64,000 nucleotides of DNA from Kordia sp. TARA_039_SRF (GCA_006383075.2 SMNH02000002.1:383127-447126), one strand, 5' to 3'; positions 17,366-26,700 are shown, counted from the first letter of the stretch. Made by a program: numbers and translations. Notes: generated by a model from the letters alone, not told the origin.

Positions 17366-18865
17366 ATGAGTTATTCAAAACCAACATTTAAAGAGAAATA
17401 TCACAACTTTATCAATGGTGAATTTGTAGCACCAATTGATGGACAATACTTTGACAATACATCTCCCATTGACAATAGTTTGATAGCAAAATATCCACGT
17501 TCGCAAAAGGAAGATGTTGAACTTGCCTTAGATGCAGCCAATGCAGCGAAAGAAGCTTGGGGAAATACCTCTGCCACTGAAAGAGCAACATTACTGAATA
17601 AAGTAGCAGACATTATTGAAGCAAATTTAGAAGAATTTGCCCTTGTAGAAACCTGTGATAATGGAAAACCAATCCGTGAAACCTTAAATGCCGATATTCC
17701 ACTATGTGTAGATCACTGGCGTTATTTTGCATCGTGTATTCGTGCCGAAGAAGGAAGCGCAACAGAGCTTGACCAAAATACACTTTCCATGAATATTAAA
17801 GAGCCGTTAGGTGTTGTGGGACAAATTATTCCGTGGAATTTTCCATTGTTAATGTTATCATGGAAATTGCCGCCAGCGTTAGCCACAGGAAACTGTGTAG
17901 TATTAAAACCTGCGGAGCAAACGCCTTCTACAGCAACGCTATTGATGGAAAAAATTGCAGATGTATTTCCTCCAGGTGTCATTAATATTGTACACGGTTT
18001 TGGCCCAGAAGCAGGAAAACCATTAGCTTCAAGCTCGCGTGTAGATAAAGTTGCCTTTACAGGAGAAACGACTACGGGACAATTAATCATGCAATATGCC
18101 TCTAAAAACCTAAATCCTGTAACGATGGAGTTGGGTGGAAAATCACCGAATATCTTTTTTAACAGTGTAATGGACGAAGATGATGCCTTTTTAGACAAAG
18201 CGATTGAAGGTGCGGTATTATTTGCTTTTAATCAAGGGGAAGTATGTACCTGTCCGTCGCGAATTTTAGTGCAAGAGGACATTTACGATGCATTTATGGA
18301 AAAAGTAATTGAGCGCACAAATGCCATTATTCAAGACAATCCGTATGATACCAATACGATGGTTGGTGCGCAAGCGTCGAACGACCAATACGAGAAAATT
18401 CAATCATACTTGAAAATTGGTGTGGAAGAAGGAGCCAAAGTCTTAGCTGGTGGAGAAGCTAACAAGCTTGATGGCGATTTGGCTAACGGATTCTACATTA
18501 AACCGACATTATTAGAAGGACATAACAAAATGCGCGTATTCCAAGAAGAAATTTTCGGTCCAGTTGCTTGTGTCACAAAATTTAAAGACGAAGCAGAAGC
18601 GTTGGAAATCGCGAATGATACCCTGTACGGTTTAGGAGCTGGTGTTTGGACGCGTGATGCGCATCAATTATATCAAATTCCGAGAGCTATCAAAGCTGGA
18701 CGTGTTTGGGTAAATTGTTATCATGCATATCCTGCACATGCGCCGTTTGGAGGCTACAAAAAATCAGGATTTGGTAGAGAAAATCACGTGATGATGCTAG
18801 ATCACTATCGTCAAACAAAAAACATGTTGATTTCTTATGATAAGAACAAATTAGGATTCTTTTAG
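17366..18865 (+). CDS. Aldehyde dehydrogenase, AldB/ExaC type
   Basis: The 499-residue enzyme oxidises small aldehydes, such as acetaldehyde, to acids with NAD(P)+. The family marks are complete: [18 protein letters not shown], the general base Glu in [10 protein letters not shown], and catalytic Cys294 in [11 protein letters not shown]. The second Cys two residues on is typical of the AldB/ExaC subgroup. EEIFGPV and the C-terminal [15 protein letters not shown] are also present. It is divergent from an AraC regulator, and the DUF779 gene that often accompanies this subgroup follows. It is the first gene after the divergent operator. Confidence 0.94.
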   Translation: MSYSKPTFKEKYHNFINGEFVAPIDGQYFDNTSPIDNSLIAKYPRSQKEDVELALDAANAAKEAWGNTSATERATLLNKVADIIEANLEEFALVETCDNGKPIRETLNADIPLCVDHWRYFASCIRAEEGSATELDQNTLSMNIKEPLGVVGQIIPWNFPLLMLSWKLPPALATGNCVVLKPAEQTPSTATLLMEKIADVFPPGVINIVHGFGPEAGKPLASSSRVDKVAFTGETTTGQLIMQYASKNLNPVTMELGGKSPNIFFNSVMDEDDAFLDKAIEGAVLFAFNQGEVCTCPSRILVQEDIYDAFMEKVIERTNAIIQDNPYDTNTMVGAQASNDQYEKIQSYLKIGVEEGAKVLAGGEANKLDGDLANGFYIKPTLLEGHNKMRVFQEEIFGPVACVTKFKDEAEALEIANDTLYGLGAGVWTRDAHQLYQIPRAIKAGRVWVNCYHAYPAHAPFGGYKKSGFGRENHVMMLDHYRQTKNMLISYDKNKLGFF

Positions 18866-18878
18866 GATGACAAGTTTT

Positions 18879-19010
18879 GTCATTCCTGCGTGGTCGCTGA
18901 ACTTATTGAAGTGAAGGCAGGAATCCATTTAACTTCGAAGTGGATTCCCGTCTTCACGGGAATGACACATTGTTTGATTTCAAAGTTAGCGCGAGTTTTA
19001 GACTCGCGCT
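18879..19010. repeat. Composite hairpin element (GTCATTCC...GGAATGAC plus GCGAGT hairpin)
   Basis: An outer inverted pair GTCATTCC (18879-18886) / GGAATGAC (18959-18966) encloses GCAGGAATCC and a perfect hairpin ATTCCCG-TCTTCA-CGGGAAT (18944-18963). A second perfect 9-bp hairpin, AGCGCGAGT-TTTAG-ACTCGCGCT, follows at 18988-19010. A short relative of the first, ATTCCTGC-CTGC-GCAGGAAT, lies at 20086-20105. These resemble widely distributed bacterial intergenic palindromes (REP-like). Confidence 0.75.
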
Positions 19011-19076
19011 ATCCTTTGTATCTTTATAGAAAAATCTAAGTACTCAACTCTAAAACCTAAATACCAACTTCTAATC

Positions 19077-19433
19077 ATGAAAAGAATCGCAATCACAGAA
19101 AAAGCTGCCAAAATCGTCAACCAACTGAAAGCACAGCATGGAAACCTTATCTTTCATCAAAGTGGTGGTTGTTGCGATGGCTCTGCTCCTATGATTTTGC
19201 CTGAAGAAGATATGTATTTGGACGAAAGTGATATTCTTTTAGGCGAATTGGAAGGTGTAAATTTCTACATGAATCAAGATCAATTTAAGTATTGGAAACA
19301 TACACATTTAACTGTAGATATTACCGAAGGCAGAGGTGCAAGCTTCTCTTTAGAAATTCCATTAGGACTGCGATTTATTATTCATTCCAGATTATTGACA
19401 GAGGAAGAAAATGCAGTTTTGAATCCGAAATAA
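19077..19433 (+). CDS. DUF779 domain protein
   Basis: This 118-residue protein has the family centre QSGGCCDGSAPMI with its paired Cys, followed by ILLGELEGVNFYM and KHTHLTVDITEGRGASFSLE. DUF779 proteins are frequently encoded beside AldB/ExaC-type dehydrogenases; their biochemical role is not established, though the Cys pair suggests metal binding or redox activity (inference). Here it is separated from the dehydrogenase by 211 bases filled with hairpin repeats, so the pair may have been one operon later split by repeat insertion. Confidence 0.9.
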   Translation: MKRIAITEKAAKIVNQLKAQHGNLIFHQSGGCCDGSAPMILPEEDMYLDESDILLGELEGVNFYMNQDQFKYWKHTHLTVDITEGRGASFSLEIPLGLRFIIHSRLLTEEENAVLNPK

Positions 19434-19502
19434 CGATGTACGATGTACGATTGTAGATTTTTGATGGACGATTTTATGAATGCTGAATTTTAAATTATTG
19501 AA

Positions 19503-19510
19503 TATCTTTG
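19503..19510 (+). promoter_or_regulatory. -7 box TATCTTTG before the second FPVKK gene
   Basis: TATCTTTG matches TAnnTTTG exactly. It overlaps the TTG at 19508 that opens the longest reading frame, so that codon should lie upstream of the transcript start and cannot be the initiation codon. Confidence 0.5.
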
Positions 19511-19534
19511 GGTTGTCAAAATATCCAATTTAAT

Positions 19535-20014
19535 TTGTTTCCAGTCAAAAAATATTATCTCAAACTTTCTAAAAATCAAGAAGGAACATTACATCTTCTT
19601 GAGAAAAACACCAAGAAATCTCATAGTTTTCGACTCAGTACAACGAATAAATCTTTCTTAGGAATTATTGACGGATATGCTTTTAAATTAGTTTGTCCAC
19701 ATTCGCATTTTGCAACGCTTTGCAGCATGCGTGGACAAATTCGTAAAGATGAAATTCATGTTGTATTCAAACTCAGACGTGTTCCTAAAATAATCATGGT
19801 GATTCTTTTGTTAATCTTCAGTCTAACATTCATTAGCCATCTTTTTAGAAAAACGACCGATGTTTTTAGTTCTCAAACATTAGGAGGGTTGATGCTTGTT
19901 TTGATGTTAGCTTTTGTTATCCCAAAAATGCTTTTTATCATGTCATCAAGAAAGTGTCTAAAAATTCTAACAAAAACGTTAGAACTTAAAGAGGAAAAAG
20001 AAATGCTGTTTTGA
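19535..20014 (+). CDS. FPVKK-family membrane protein, second copy, non-ATG start
   Basis: About 159 residues aligned with the protein at 14641: FPVKKYYLKLSKNQEGTLHL, KKSHSF, TNKSFLGIIDGYAFKL, then two membrane segments (near residues 90-110 and 115-135) and a basic helical tail. No ATG precedes the conserved block. The longest frame opens with TTG at 19508, but a -7 box covers that codon, so I place the start at TTG 19535, next to the block where the paralogue has its ATG. It may have lost its ATG and be decaying, or use TTG. Confidence 0.6.
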   Translation: MFPVKKYYLKLSKNQEGTLHLLEKNTKKSHSFRLSTTNKSFLGIIDGYAFKLVCPHSHFATLCSMRGQIRKDEIHVVFKLRRVPKIIMVILLLIFSLTFISHLFRKTTDVFSSQTLGGLMLVLMLAFVIPKMLFIMSSRKCLKILTKTLELKEEKEMLF

Positions 20015-20186
20015 ATCCGAAATGACGATTTACGATTTTTGATTTTTAGTCAGTGATTTATATCAATTGCTACTTCCAAGTTTGGATTCCTGCCTGCGCA
20101 GGAATGACAAAAGCGAAATAAAAAATCAAGTAAAAGCAAGATTATGACTTCAAAATTCATAATTCTGCATTCTACATTCTGAATTC

Positions 20187-22340
20187 CTATAACGTATCCA
20201 ACTGATTACTCTTCCCATCATCACTGATGGTCCAAAAGAAACCGATAAAGAAAAATTGATCTTGCGCTGGACGTAGCGTTCTTCTTTGAAAAACGCCGTT
20301 CATATCTGGCTGATTTGCGTATTCGTAGCCGAAAACGTTTCGCACACCAACCGCGTTTGACAACGAGAAATACAAGATTTTTTGCTGCGAAATCAAATAT
20401 GCCCAATTCACGCTTACACTGTGGAAATCTTTAGTGCGCTCATTTAAAAATCCTCCGACATTTGGGTTTGTGTATGGTCGCCCAGAAGCATAGTTATAGC
20501 TAAATCCTACCTGACTTTTCAACGAATCTACCCAATATTTTGTGACTACTGAAAAGTTATGCTTTGTGGCAAAATTTGGCATGGCTTCCGTTGGGAAGTT
20601 TTCAAATTTTCGCGAAGTGTCTAAATACGAATACGAAACCCAATAATCTACATTTTTGATGCTTTTATTATCTCGCCAAAAAAGATCCAATCCTGTGGCG
20701 TGACCGAAACCATCGTTTCCAAAATCGCTTCCAAATTGTGGAATATCGCCTGAAAAGGTCACCAAATCATTATATTTTTTGTGATACGCTTCCGCGCGAA
20801 ATGTTTTTCCATCATGTACATATTGATAATTGAGTATATAATGTGTTGCATTTTCTGGAATGAAATCGCTATTGAATTTTAAATAGTTGTTGTTTGGATT
20901 TTGGTAAAATTGCCCGAAAGCAAACGATACTTGGTCTTTTTCAGAGATTTTGTACGCTACGGATAATCGTGGTGAAATGGTGGTTTTGTCCAACAACGAA
21001 GCATGATCTAAACGTACACCAACTTTTGCAGCGAAGTTTTTAGAGAAGAAAATGTCCGATTCCGCGAAAGCGCCAAACAAGTTGTTTTTAAAACCATATT
21101 CCACGTTGGAAACCGTTGAATTTTCAAATTCTTCATCGAAATCCGTAGAAAAATATTCTGCACCAAAATTGAGTTTGAAACGATTGCTAAATTTCTTTTT
21201 CAACTTCGCTTTTACATGTATAGAATTTTCCAAACTGTTGATGCGGTCTTCTATGATGCGAAGCTTGGTTCGATCGCGCGTGTAACTCAATCCTGTGGCA
21301 ATTCCCCAATCGTCACTTAGCGTTCCTTTGTATGACGCGTTCATGTACAAGTTATTGTTATTCAGCTTAAAACGAACCAATTCATCAAAATTGATACTTT
21401 CTTGGTCGAGTTCAAAATCGGTAATGTCAAAAGCCGTGTAGAATTTCAAGGTTCCATTCTCAAAATGATGACGAAATACACTTTCGCCTTGTCCGCCTTG
21501 AAACGGTTTTATCCAATCATTTCGGTCTGGAAACAATGCTAAATATGGTGCCAAATTGATATACGACGTACTGAAACTCACAGAACCTTTTTCCCACTTT
21601 TCGGTATGTCCCACGCCGCCACCAACTGTCATGATGGAAATATCTGTTTTTTCTTGATCGGGTTCGTTAATCGTATTCAATTCCAATACGCCCGACAATG
21701 CTTGTCCATATTCGGCAGAATATCCACCCGTAGAAAACGTAATTCCTTTAAACAAAAACGGCGAATAGCGACCGCGCGTAGGAATGTTGTTGGTAGTATT
21801 GCTATACGGCGTAAACACACGAATGCCATCAATAAAGATTTGGGTTTCTTCCGCACGTCCACCACGCACAAACAAACGTCCGTCTTCCGCAACTGTACTT
21901 GTTCCTGGCAAGGTTTGCAAAGCGCCTACAAAATCGCCCAGCGCACTTGCAGTTGTAACAATGTCTAGTGGTTTCAACGCAGTTACTTTGGCATTTTCTC
22001 CAGCTTCAAACGAACCTGCGCTTAACACAACGGCGTCGAGTGCGTCTACATTTTCGCGCAATTGAATGGTGATGTTTTGCATGTTGGACACTTCCAAAGA
22101 CACTTCTTTCGTTTCAAACGACACAAACGAAATGACCAAAGTTTGCATTCCTTTTTCTTCCGTAGTAAAGCTAAATTCACCTTTTTCGTTGGTTGATGCG
22201 CCGTCATACGTTCCTTTTAAATAGACATTCGCACCAAAAATTGGTTCGTTTTTAGCATCCGTAATACTTCCTGAAACGGTAGTTTGCGCCATTATAAAAC
22301 TGCAACAAAAAAAGGTAAAAAGTGTGATTATTTTTTTCAT
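20187..22340 (-). CDS. TonB-dependent outer-membrane receptor with carboxypeptidase-like N-domain
   Basis: The protein has 717 residues. A signal peptide ends at FIMAQT. Residues 22-100 form a carboxypeptidase regulatory-like fold (TVSGSITDAKNEPIFGANVY), followed by the plug (PLDIVTTASALGDFVGALQTLPGT, GGRAEETQIFIDGI) and a 22-strand-type barrel with repeated aromatic strand ends. There is no SusD partner beside it, so it is not a SusCD pair; the ligand is unknown. The last residues SNQLDTL do not end in an aromatic, but the strand FFWTISDDG lies close by. It is monocistronic in the minus direction. Confidence 0.93.
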   Translation of the reverse strand: MKKIITLFTFFCCSFIMAQTTVSGSITDAKNEPIFGANVYLKGTYDGASTNEKGEFSFTTEEKGMQTLVISFVSFETKEVSLEVSNMQNITIQLRENVDALDAVVLSAGSFEAGENAKVTALKPLDIVTTASALGDFVGALQTLPGTSTVAEDGRLFVRGGRAEETQIFIDGIRVFTPYSNTTNNIPTRGRYSPFLFKGITFSTGGYSAEYGQALSGVLELNTINEPDQEKTDISIMTVGGGVGHTEKWEKGSVSFSTSYINLAPYLALFPDRNDWIKPFQGGQGESVFRHHFENGTLKFYTAFDITDFELDQESINFDELVRFKLNNNNLYMNASYKGTLSDDWGIATGLSYTRDRTKLRIIEDRINSLENSIHVKAKLKKKFSNRFKLNFGAEYFSTDFDEEFENSTVSNVEYGFKNNLFGAFAESDIFFSKNFAAKVGVRLDHASLLDKTTISPRLSVAYKISEKDQVSFAFGQFYQNPNNNYLKFNSDFIPENATHYILNYQYVHDGKTFRAEAYHKKYNDLVTFSGDIPQFGSDFGNDGFGHATGLDLFWRDNKSIKNVDYWVSYSYLDTSRKFENFPTEAMPNFATKHNFSVVTKYWVDSLKSQVGFSYNYASGRPYTNPNVGGFLNERTKDFHSVSVNWAYLISQQKILYFSLSNAVGVRNVFGYEYANQPDMNGVFQRRTLRPAQDQFFFIGFFWTISDDGKSNQLDTL

Positions 22341-22439
22341 GAGATGCTAGATTTTCTTGATTGATGATGGTACAAATCTCTAGTAATTTGAAGAGACACA
22401 AAAAACCAAACGACTCAATTGTCGTAATTTGAGGATGAA

Positions 22440-22469
22440 TTGTATTTCGGGAGATTTATTGTAAATTTG
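22440..22469 (+). promoter_or_regulatory. Promoter TTG-N19-TAAATTTG of the 22.5-24 kb membrane operon
   Basis: TTG at 22440-22442 and TAAATTTG at 22462-22469 are separated by 19 bases, a full Bacteroidota promoter. Transcription would start near 22476, which excludes the upstream ATG at 22470 and points to ATG 22500 for the first gene. Confidence 0.65.
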
Positions 22470-22499
22470 ATGGTTAAAAATCGCGACTCGTACGGACTT

Positions 22500-22760
22500 A
22501 TGGACATCATGCTTTATATTTCAATTGCCGTTATTGGTATTTTTATTTATATCAAATTTTTTAAATCAAATACAGAGAGTACAGGAATTCCAAAGCGTTC
22601 CGCACAGAAGTATCAAACGATTGACGACGAGTTCAACGCCAAACGCAAAGCCAAACAAGAACGTATTGACCGTATTTTGGAAAAGATAAATGAGAAAGGT
22701 GTTGATAGCTTAACTTCGAAAGAAAAAGCTTTGCTGGACGAATATTCAAACGCAAATTAA
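22500..22760 (+). CDS. Small single-TM protein with DUF6576-like tail
   Basis: This 86-residue protein runs from the ATG at 22500 and has one membrane segment (MLYISIAVIGIFIYIKFF). A basic linker and a conserved-looking tail follow: AKQERIDRILEKINEKGVDS and TSKEKALLDEYS. That tail resembles the C-terminal helical hairpin of Bacteroidota rhomboid-family proteins. The start is set by the promoter just upstream. Its TAA overlaps the ATG of the next gene by one base. Confidence 0.75.
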   Translation: MDIMLYISIAVIGIFIYIKFFKSNTESTGIPKRSAQKYQTIDDEFNAKRKAKQERIDRILEKINEKGVDSLTSKEKALLDEYSNAN

Positions 22761-23299
22761 TGGCGTCCGTTTTTAGTCATGCGTTGGTAGCTTATACCAT
22801 CAAAAAAGTGGCAAATGTGTCGCTACATCCTGTAAAATTATCCTTGCTTGCTATTTTTTGTGCTGTTATTCCTGATGCGGATGTGATTATGTTTCAGTTT
22901 GGATATTCGTATGCGCATCCGTTAGGACATCGCGGATTTACACACAGCATTCTTTTTGCCATTTTGCTGGCTTTTGTAATTCGATGTGTGTTTTACAGAA
23001 AAGTGAAATTCTTTTCCAAACTAGGAATCACACTTTGTATCATTTTCTTTTTGGCAACAATCTCACACGGATTGCTAGATGCGCTGACGAATGGCGGAAA
23101 AGGTGTTGGTTTTTTTATTCCGTTTGACGATACACGTTATTTTTTTCCGTGGCGACCGATTTTGGTTTCTCCATTAGGTGCTGCTCGATTTTTTAGTGAA
23201 TGGGGATTGCGCGTGTTGCAAAGTGAAGCTTTGTATATTGGAATTCCCTGCGGAATTGTATTAGTTTTGAATGTATTCCTAAAAAAGAAAACTACATGA
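22760..23299 (+). CDS. YdjM-type membrane-bound metal-dependent hydrolase family protein
   Basis: The product has 179 residues and multiple membrane segments. Conserved metal-site-like features are SHALVAY with the first His, IPDADV, HRGFTHSIL, SHGLLDALTNGG and PFDDTRYFFPWRPI. This matches the inner-membrane YdjM/DUF457 family, for which hydrolase activity is predicted and which in E. coli is induced by DNA damage. It overlaps both neighbours by one to four bases, so the four genes are one operon. Confidence 0.9.
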   Translation: MASVFSHALVAYTIKKVANVSLHPVKLSLLAIFCAVIPDADVIMFQFGYSYAHPLGHRGFTHSILFAILLAFVIRCVFYRKVKFFSKLGITLCIIFFLATISHGLLDALTNGGKGVGFFIPFDDTRYFFPWRPILVSPLGAARFFSEWGLRVLQSEALYIGIPCGIVLVLNVFLKKKTT

Positions 23300-23973
23300 A
23301 AACAACCCTATTTACCATCATTTTCATCATTATAGTAACGCTTGAACTTATTTTTGGAAGCTTTGAAAGTTATACTACGTGGCATTATTTTACAAAACCT
23401 GCTATTGTCATTTCGCTACTATTATTTTTTATTTTGAATGCAGACCATCTTCGTTTAGCTATCAAAATAACTACAATTTTAGCACTGCTTTTTTCACTAT
23501 TTGGGGATTCTTTACTGATGTTTGTTAGTAATGATGAAGGCTTTTTTATTGCTGGTTTAGTTGCTTTTTTGTTAGCGCATGTTATGTATATTCTTGTTTT
23601 TCTGCGCGATTACAATGGAAAAAAAGTAAATGCGCTTCCATTAATTGCATTGCTTTTAGCGTATGCTGCTGGATTATTTTGGTATATCAAAGACGGTTTG
23701 GGCGATTTATTAATTCCTGTATTAGTGTACATGACTGTTATTCTTACCATGGCTGTAACGGCTTACATGCGAAAAGGAATGGTGTCGCAACAAGGATTTA
23801 AGTTTGTCTTTATTGGAGCGGTTTTCTTTGTGCTGTCAGACAGTCTTTTGGCAATCAATAAGTTTTATGAAGCACTTCCCTATTCCAACCTTAGTATTAT
23901 GACTACGTATGCTGCCGCACAGTTTTTAATTGTTTTAGGAATCATCAAAAGTTATCAAAATTCAACTACTTAG
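23296..23973 (+). CDS. YhhN (lysoplasmalogenase) family membrane protein
   Basis: The protein has 225 residues and seven or eight membrane segments. It carries the family's spaced features: TKPAIVISLLLF in the second segment, SLFGDSLLMF in the third, LVAFLLAHVMYILVFL, and PVLVYMTVILTMAV. Eukaryotic members (TMEM86) hydrolyse the vinyl-ether bond of lysoplasmalogens. Bacterial substrate use is not established. ATGA overlap with the upstream gene indicates coupling. Confidence 0.88.
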   Translation: MKTTLFTIIFIIIVTLELIFGSFESYTTWHYFTKPAIVISLLLFFILNADHLRLAIKITTILALLFSLFGDSLLMFVSNDEGFFIAGLVAFLLAHVMYILVFLRDYNGKKVNALPLIALLLAYAAGLFWYIKDGLGDLLIPVLVYMTVILTMAVTAYMRKGMVSQQGFKFVFIGAVFFVLSDSLLAINKFYEALPYSNLSIMTTYAAAQFLIVLGIIKSYQNSTT

Positions 23974-24112
23974 CGGTAAACTAACAAATTATTCCGTAGC
24001 AACTAATAAAACATTTTAGCATAAGAGACGAAGTATTTTAAATCTCGATTATCGAGTGAAAACGTACTATTTTTTTTGTTAATTTGTGGTGCTTTTTGAA
24101 AAAGCATACTAT

Positions 24113-24814
24113 ATGAAGTTTTTTAAAGTTTTCATTATCATATTCTTAGCGAATCTTTCTTTAGATATTTATTTTAACAATACTAAAGAATTGTACGAAT
24201 ATAGAATTATTACCAAACCGCTGATAACCATTTTATTGGCTATTTTTTTCTATGTGAATAGTCAAATGATGCTATTTCGACAACGATTGATTATTCTTGG
24301 TGCGCTGGCAACCTTGTGCATTGGAGATATTCTTTTGTTGGAAGAAAAATCGTTTTATTCGTTTATTATGGGACTTGTGTTATTTTTAGCTTCAATGCTG
24401 TTGTATTCGCTCTATTTTTACAAGCAAATTCGGTATGATATTGATCGCTTGATTCCATTTTTAGCAGTTTCTTTGTTGTTATCACTCTCGTTAATTTATC
24501 TGATTTATGACAAGTTGGATAATTTATTAATTCCCGTGATGATTTATTTTATTACAGTATTGAACTTTTTAAAGATTGGATATTTGCGTTATAAAAGTGT
24601 AAATACAAAAAGTTATCGTCTTGTTTTTTTGGGCGTTTCTTGCTTTACCGTTGCGCAAATTGTGATTGGCTTGAACCAGTTTTATCAAGCGTTACCGTAT
24701 AAAGATGTGTACATTATGCTTTTTTATGGAACGTCGCAATTGCTCATTATTTTGGGAATTTTGGCAGTCAATTGCCACACCACAGAACATACGGAAGATA
24801 CGCTATTACTGTGA
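24113..24814 (+). CDS. YhhN-like membrane protein, divergent second copy
   Basis: This 233-residue protein starts at ATG 24113. An upstream GTG at 24086 lies next to TTAATTTGTGG and is probably untranslated. The layout is as in the previous gene: ITKPLITILLAIFF, TLCIGDILLL, LIPVMIYFITVLNF, FLGVSCFTVAQIVIGLNQFY, and the end segment LLIILGILAV. It is a tandem duplicate that has drifted; the G-D in GDILLL is kept where the first copy has GDSLLM. Its end overlaps the convergent NADH dehydrogenase by nine bases. Confidence 0.82.
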   Translation: MKFFKVFIIIFLANLSLDIYFNNTKELYEYRIITKPLITILLAIFFYVNSQMMLFRQRLIILGALATLCIGDILLLEEKSFYSFIMGLVLFLASMLLYSLYFYKQIRYDIDRLIPFLAVSLLLSLSLIYLIYDKLDNLLIPVMIYFITVLNFLKIGYLRYKSVNTKSYRLVFLGVSCFTVAQIVIGLNQFYQALPYKDVYIMLFYGTSQLLIILGILAVNCHTTEHTEDTLLL

Positions 24815-26098
24815 CGACATATGCTTTCGTTTTTTGTACGGACGAATGATTAATCGTGCTTCTCTATCAAAACGGATGTAATTGTATACCCAATTGATAA
24901 AAACAACCAATCTGTTACGAAATCCGATTAAGAAGAATAAGTGAACAAACATCCACACAAACCACGCAAAAACACCTTGAAACTTAAACTTTGGCAAATC
25001 GACCACCGCTTTGTTTCTTCCTATAGTTGCCATGGAGCCTTTGTCAAAATAACTAAACGGTTTCATCTCTTTGCCTTCTATTTTACGAATCAAGTTTTTT
25101 CCTAAATGCTTTCCTTGCTGAATGGCTGGTTGCGCCATCATTGGATGTCCGCTGGGATATTCATCACTTTGCATCGCGGCAATATCGCCTAACGCATAGA
25201 TATCATCAAAACCTTTTACTTGATTGAATTCGTTCACCAAAATCCGATTGCCTCTTGTGATAAGTTCCTCTCCATCAACACCTGGAATTGTAGCGCCTTT
25301 TACACCTGCCGACCAAATGACCGTAGCGGTTTTAAAATTAACAGCTCCGTTGGTTTGTACCCAATCGCCGTCATAGGTTGTTACGCGTAAATTTTTCCAA
25401 ACATCGACGCCCAATTTTTGCAAATAATCTTCTGCCTTTTCGGAAGCAACTTCGCTCATAGCGGGTAATACACGATCTGAACTTTGTACCAAATTGATTT
25501 TCATCCGACGAATATCTAAATCGGGGTAATCTTTTGGTAAAATTCCTTTTTTAATTTCTGCCAAAGCACCTGCCAATTCAACGCCTGTTGGACCAGCACC
25601 GACAATTACGAAATTCATCAATGCGTTTCTGTCTGCCAAATCGGAGGTTAAAATTGCTTGTTCAAAATTTTCAAGAATCAAACTACGGAGATTCAACGAT
25701 TCTGGAATCGTTTTCATAACCATGCTATGCTTCTCTATTTCGCTATTGCCAAAGAAGTTTGTTTTGGAGCCCGTAGCTATCACCAAATGGTCATACGCTA
25801 AATCGCCAATATCCGTACAAACACTTTTATTTTCTGTGTCGATAGCTTCTACATTTGCCATTCGGAAATAAAAATTGGGATAGTCTTTTACAATTTTTCG
25901 AATTGGATATGCAATAGAGTCTGGCTCCAATCCGCCTGTAGAAACTTGGTATAGTAAAGGTTGAAAGGTATGGTAATTATGTTTATCAATTAAAACGGCT
26001 TGTACTTCTTTCTTTCCTAATTTTTTTGCCAGCGAAATTCCCGCAAATCCGCCACCAATAATCACTACTCTGGGATAGCTTGTTCGTGGTATGTTCAT
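24806..26098 (-). CDS. ndh: Type II NADH dehydrogenase (NDH-2), FAD-dependent
   Basis: The 430-residue enzyme passes electrons from NADH to quinone without pumping protons. The ATG at 26098 gives MNIPRTSYPRVVIIGGGFAG; the 28 upstream residues of the longer frame reach into the sigma promoter region and are not credible. FAD-binding GGGFAGISLAKKL and the NADH-binding GAGPTGVELAGALAE are visible. GIYALGD-type FAD contact appears as DDIYALGDIAAM. The C-terminus has a membrane-associated hydrophobic helix pair (WFVWMFVHLFFLIGF). Confidence 0.94.
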   Translation of the reverse strand: MNIPRTSYPRVVIIGGGFAGISLAKKLGKKEVQAVLIDKHNYHTFQPLLYQVSTGGLEPDSIAYPIRKIVKDYPNFYFRMANVEAIDTENKSVCTDIGDLAYDHLVIATGSKTNFFGNSEIEKHSMVMKTIPESLNLRSLILENFEQAILTSDLADRNALMNFVIVGAGPTGVELAGALAEIKKGILPKDYPDLDIRRMKINLVQSSDRVLPAMSEVASEKAEDYLQKLGVDVWKNLRVTTYDGDWVQTNGAVNFKTATVIWSAGVKGATIPGVDGEELITRGNRILVNEFNQVKGFDDIYALGDIAAMQSDEYPSGHPMMAQPAIQQGKHLGKNLIRKIEGKEMKPFSYFDKGSMATIGRNKAVVDLPKFKFQGVFAWFVWMFVHLFFLIGFRNRLVVFINWVYNYIRFDREARLIIRPYKKRKHMSSQ

Positions 26099-26166
26099 AA
26101 AAAATCCTTTACAGGGTAAAAATACGGCTTTCTTAATTTTTTTTTGAAAATTTATGTAACATATTT

Positions 26167-26700
26167 GTGATAAGAAACACATATAGGCAAATTAACCATC
26201 AAAAATTGAATAAACAGCTCGAACATAATTTTGTTACCGAACTAGAACGCAACCAGAATATCGTTCATAAAGTATGTCGTATATATACCTCAAACAGAGA
26301 TCAACATAACGATTTGTTTCAGGAAATTACCATACAATTATGGAAGGCATATCCAAAGTTTAGAGGCGATTCTAAGTTTAGTACTTGGATGTATCGTGTG
26401 GCATTAAACACTGCCATTACACTATACAGAAAGTCGAAACGAAGGGTAAAGACACAAGATTATGAAAGTGTTATTTTTAAAATAAAATCCGAGGATTATG
26501 ATGACACTGAAGAAGAACAATTAAAGTTAATGTACAAAGCAATCAAGCAATTATCAGATATTGAAAAAGCGTTGATTTTCTTATACCTAGAAGATAAAAA
26601 TTATAAAGAAATAGCCTCAACAATTGGGATTACAGAAGTAAATGCTCGTGTGAAGATGAACAGAATTAAGACCAAATTGAAAAAGATTTTAAATCCATAA
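26167..26700 (+). CDS. ECF-type RNA polymerase sigma factor
   Basis: The protein has up to 177 residues. Region 2 is seen as DLFQEITIQLWKAYPKF with FSTWMYRVALNTAI. Region 4 is seen as LSDIEKALIFLYLEDKNYKEIA with TEVNARVKMNRIKTKLKKIL. No ATG precedes region 2. GTG 26167 opens the longest frame but sits on a CATATTTG box (one base from TAnnTTTG), so TTG 26206, which gives LNKQLEHNF, may be the true start. The next gene encodes a membrane protein of anti-sigma size, and the third gene a small exported peptide. Confidence 0.88.
   Translation: MIRNTYRQINHQKLNKQLEHNFVTELERNQNIVHKVCRIYTSNRDQHNDLFQEITIQLWKAYPKFRGDSKFSTWMYRVALNTAITLYRKSKRRVKTQDYESVIFKIKSEDYDDTEEEQLKLMYKAIKQLSDIEKALIFLYLEDKNYKEIASTIGITEVNARVKMNRIKTKLKKILNP

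Noticed and set aside
17722-18198. 158-codon frame antisense to the aldehyde dehydrogenase gene
   Set aside because: The sense strand encodes a complete, conserved enzyme through this segment; the antisense frame has no recognisable features.
21606-21968. 120-codon frame antisense to the TonB receptor
   Set aside because: Covers the conserved plug of the receptor in the opposite direction and has low-complexity composition.
20187-22340. SusC of a SusCD polysaccharide locus
   Set aside because: There is no SusD-like lipoprotein or glycoside hydrolase next to it, and at 717 residues it is shorter than typical SusC.
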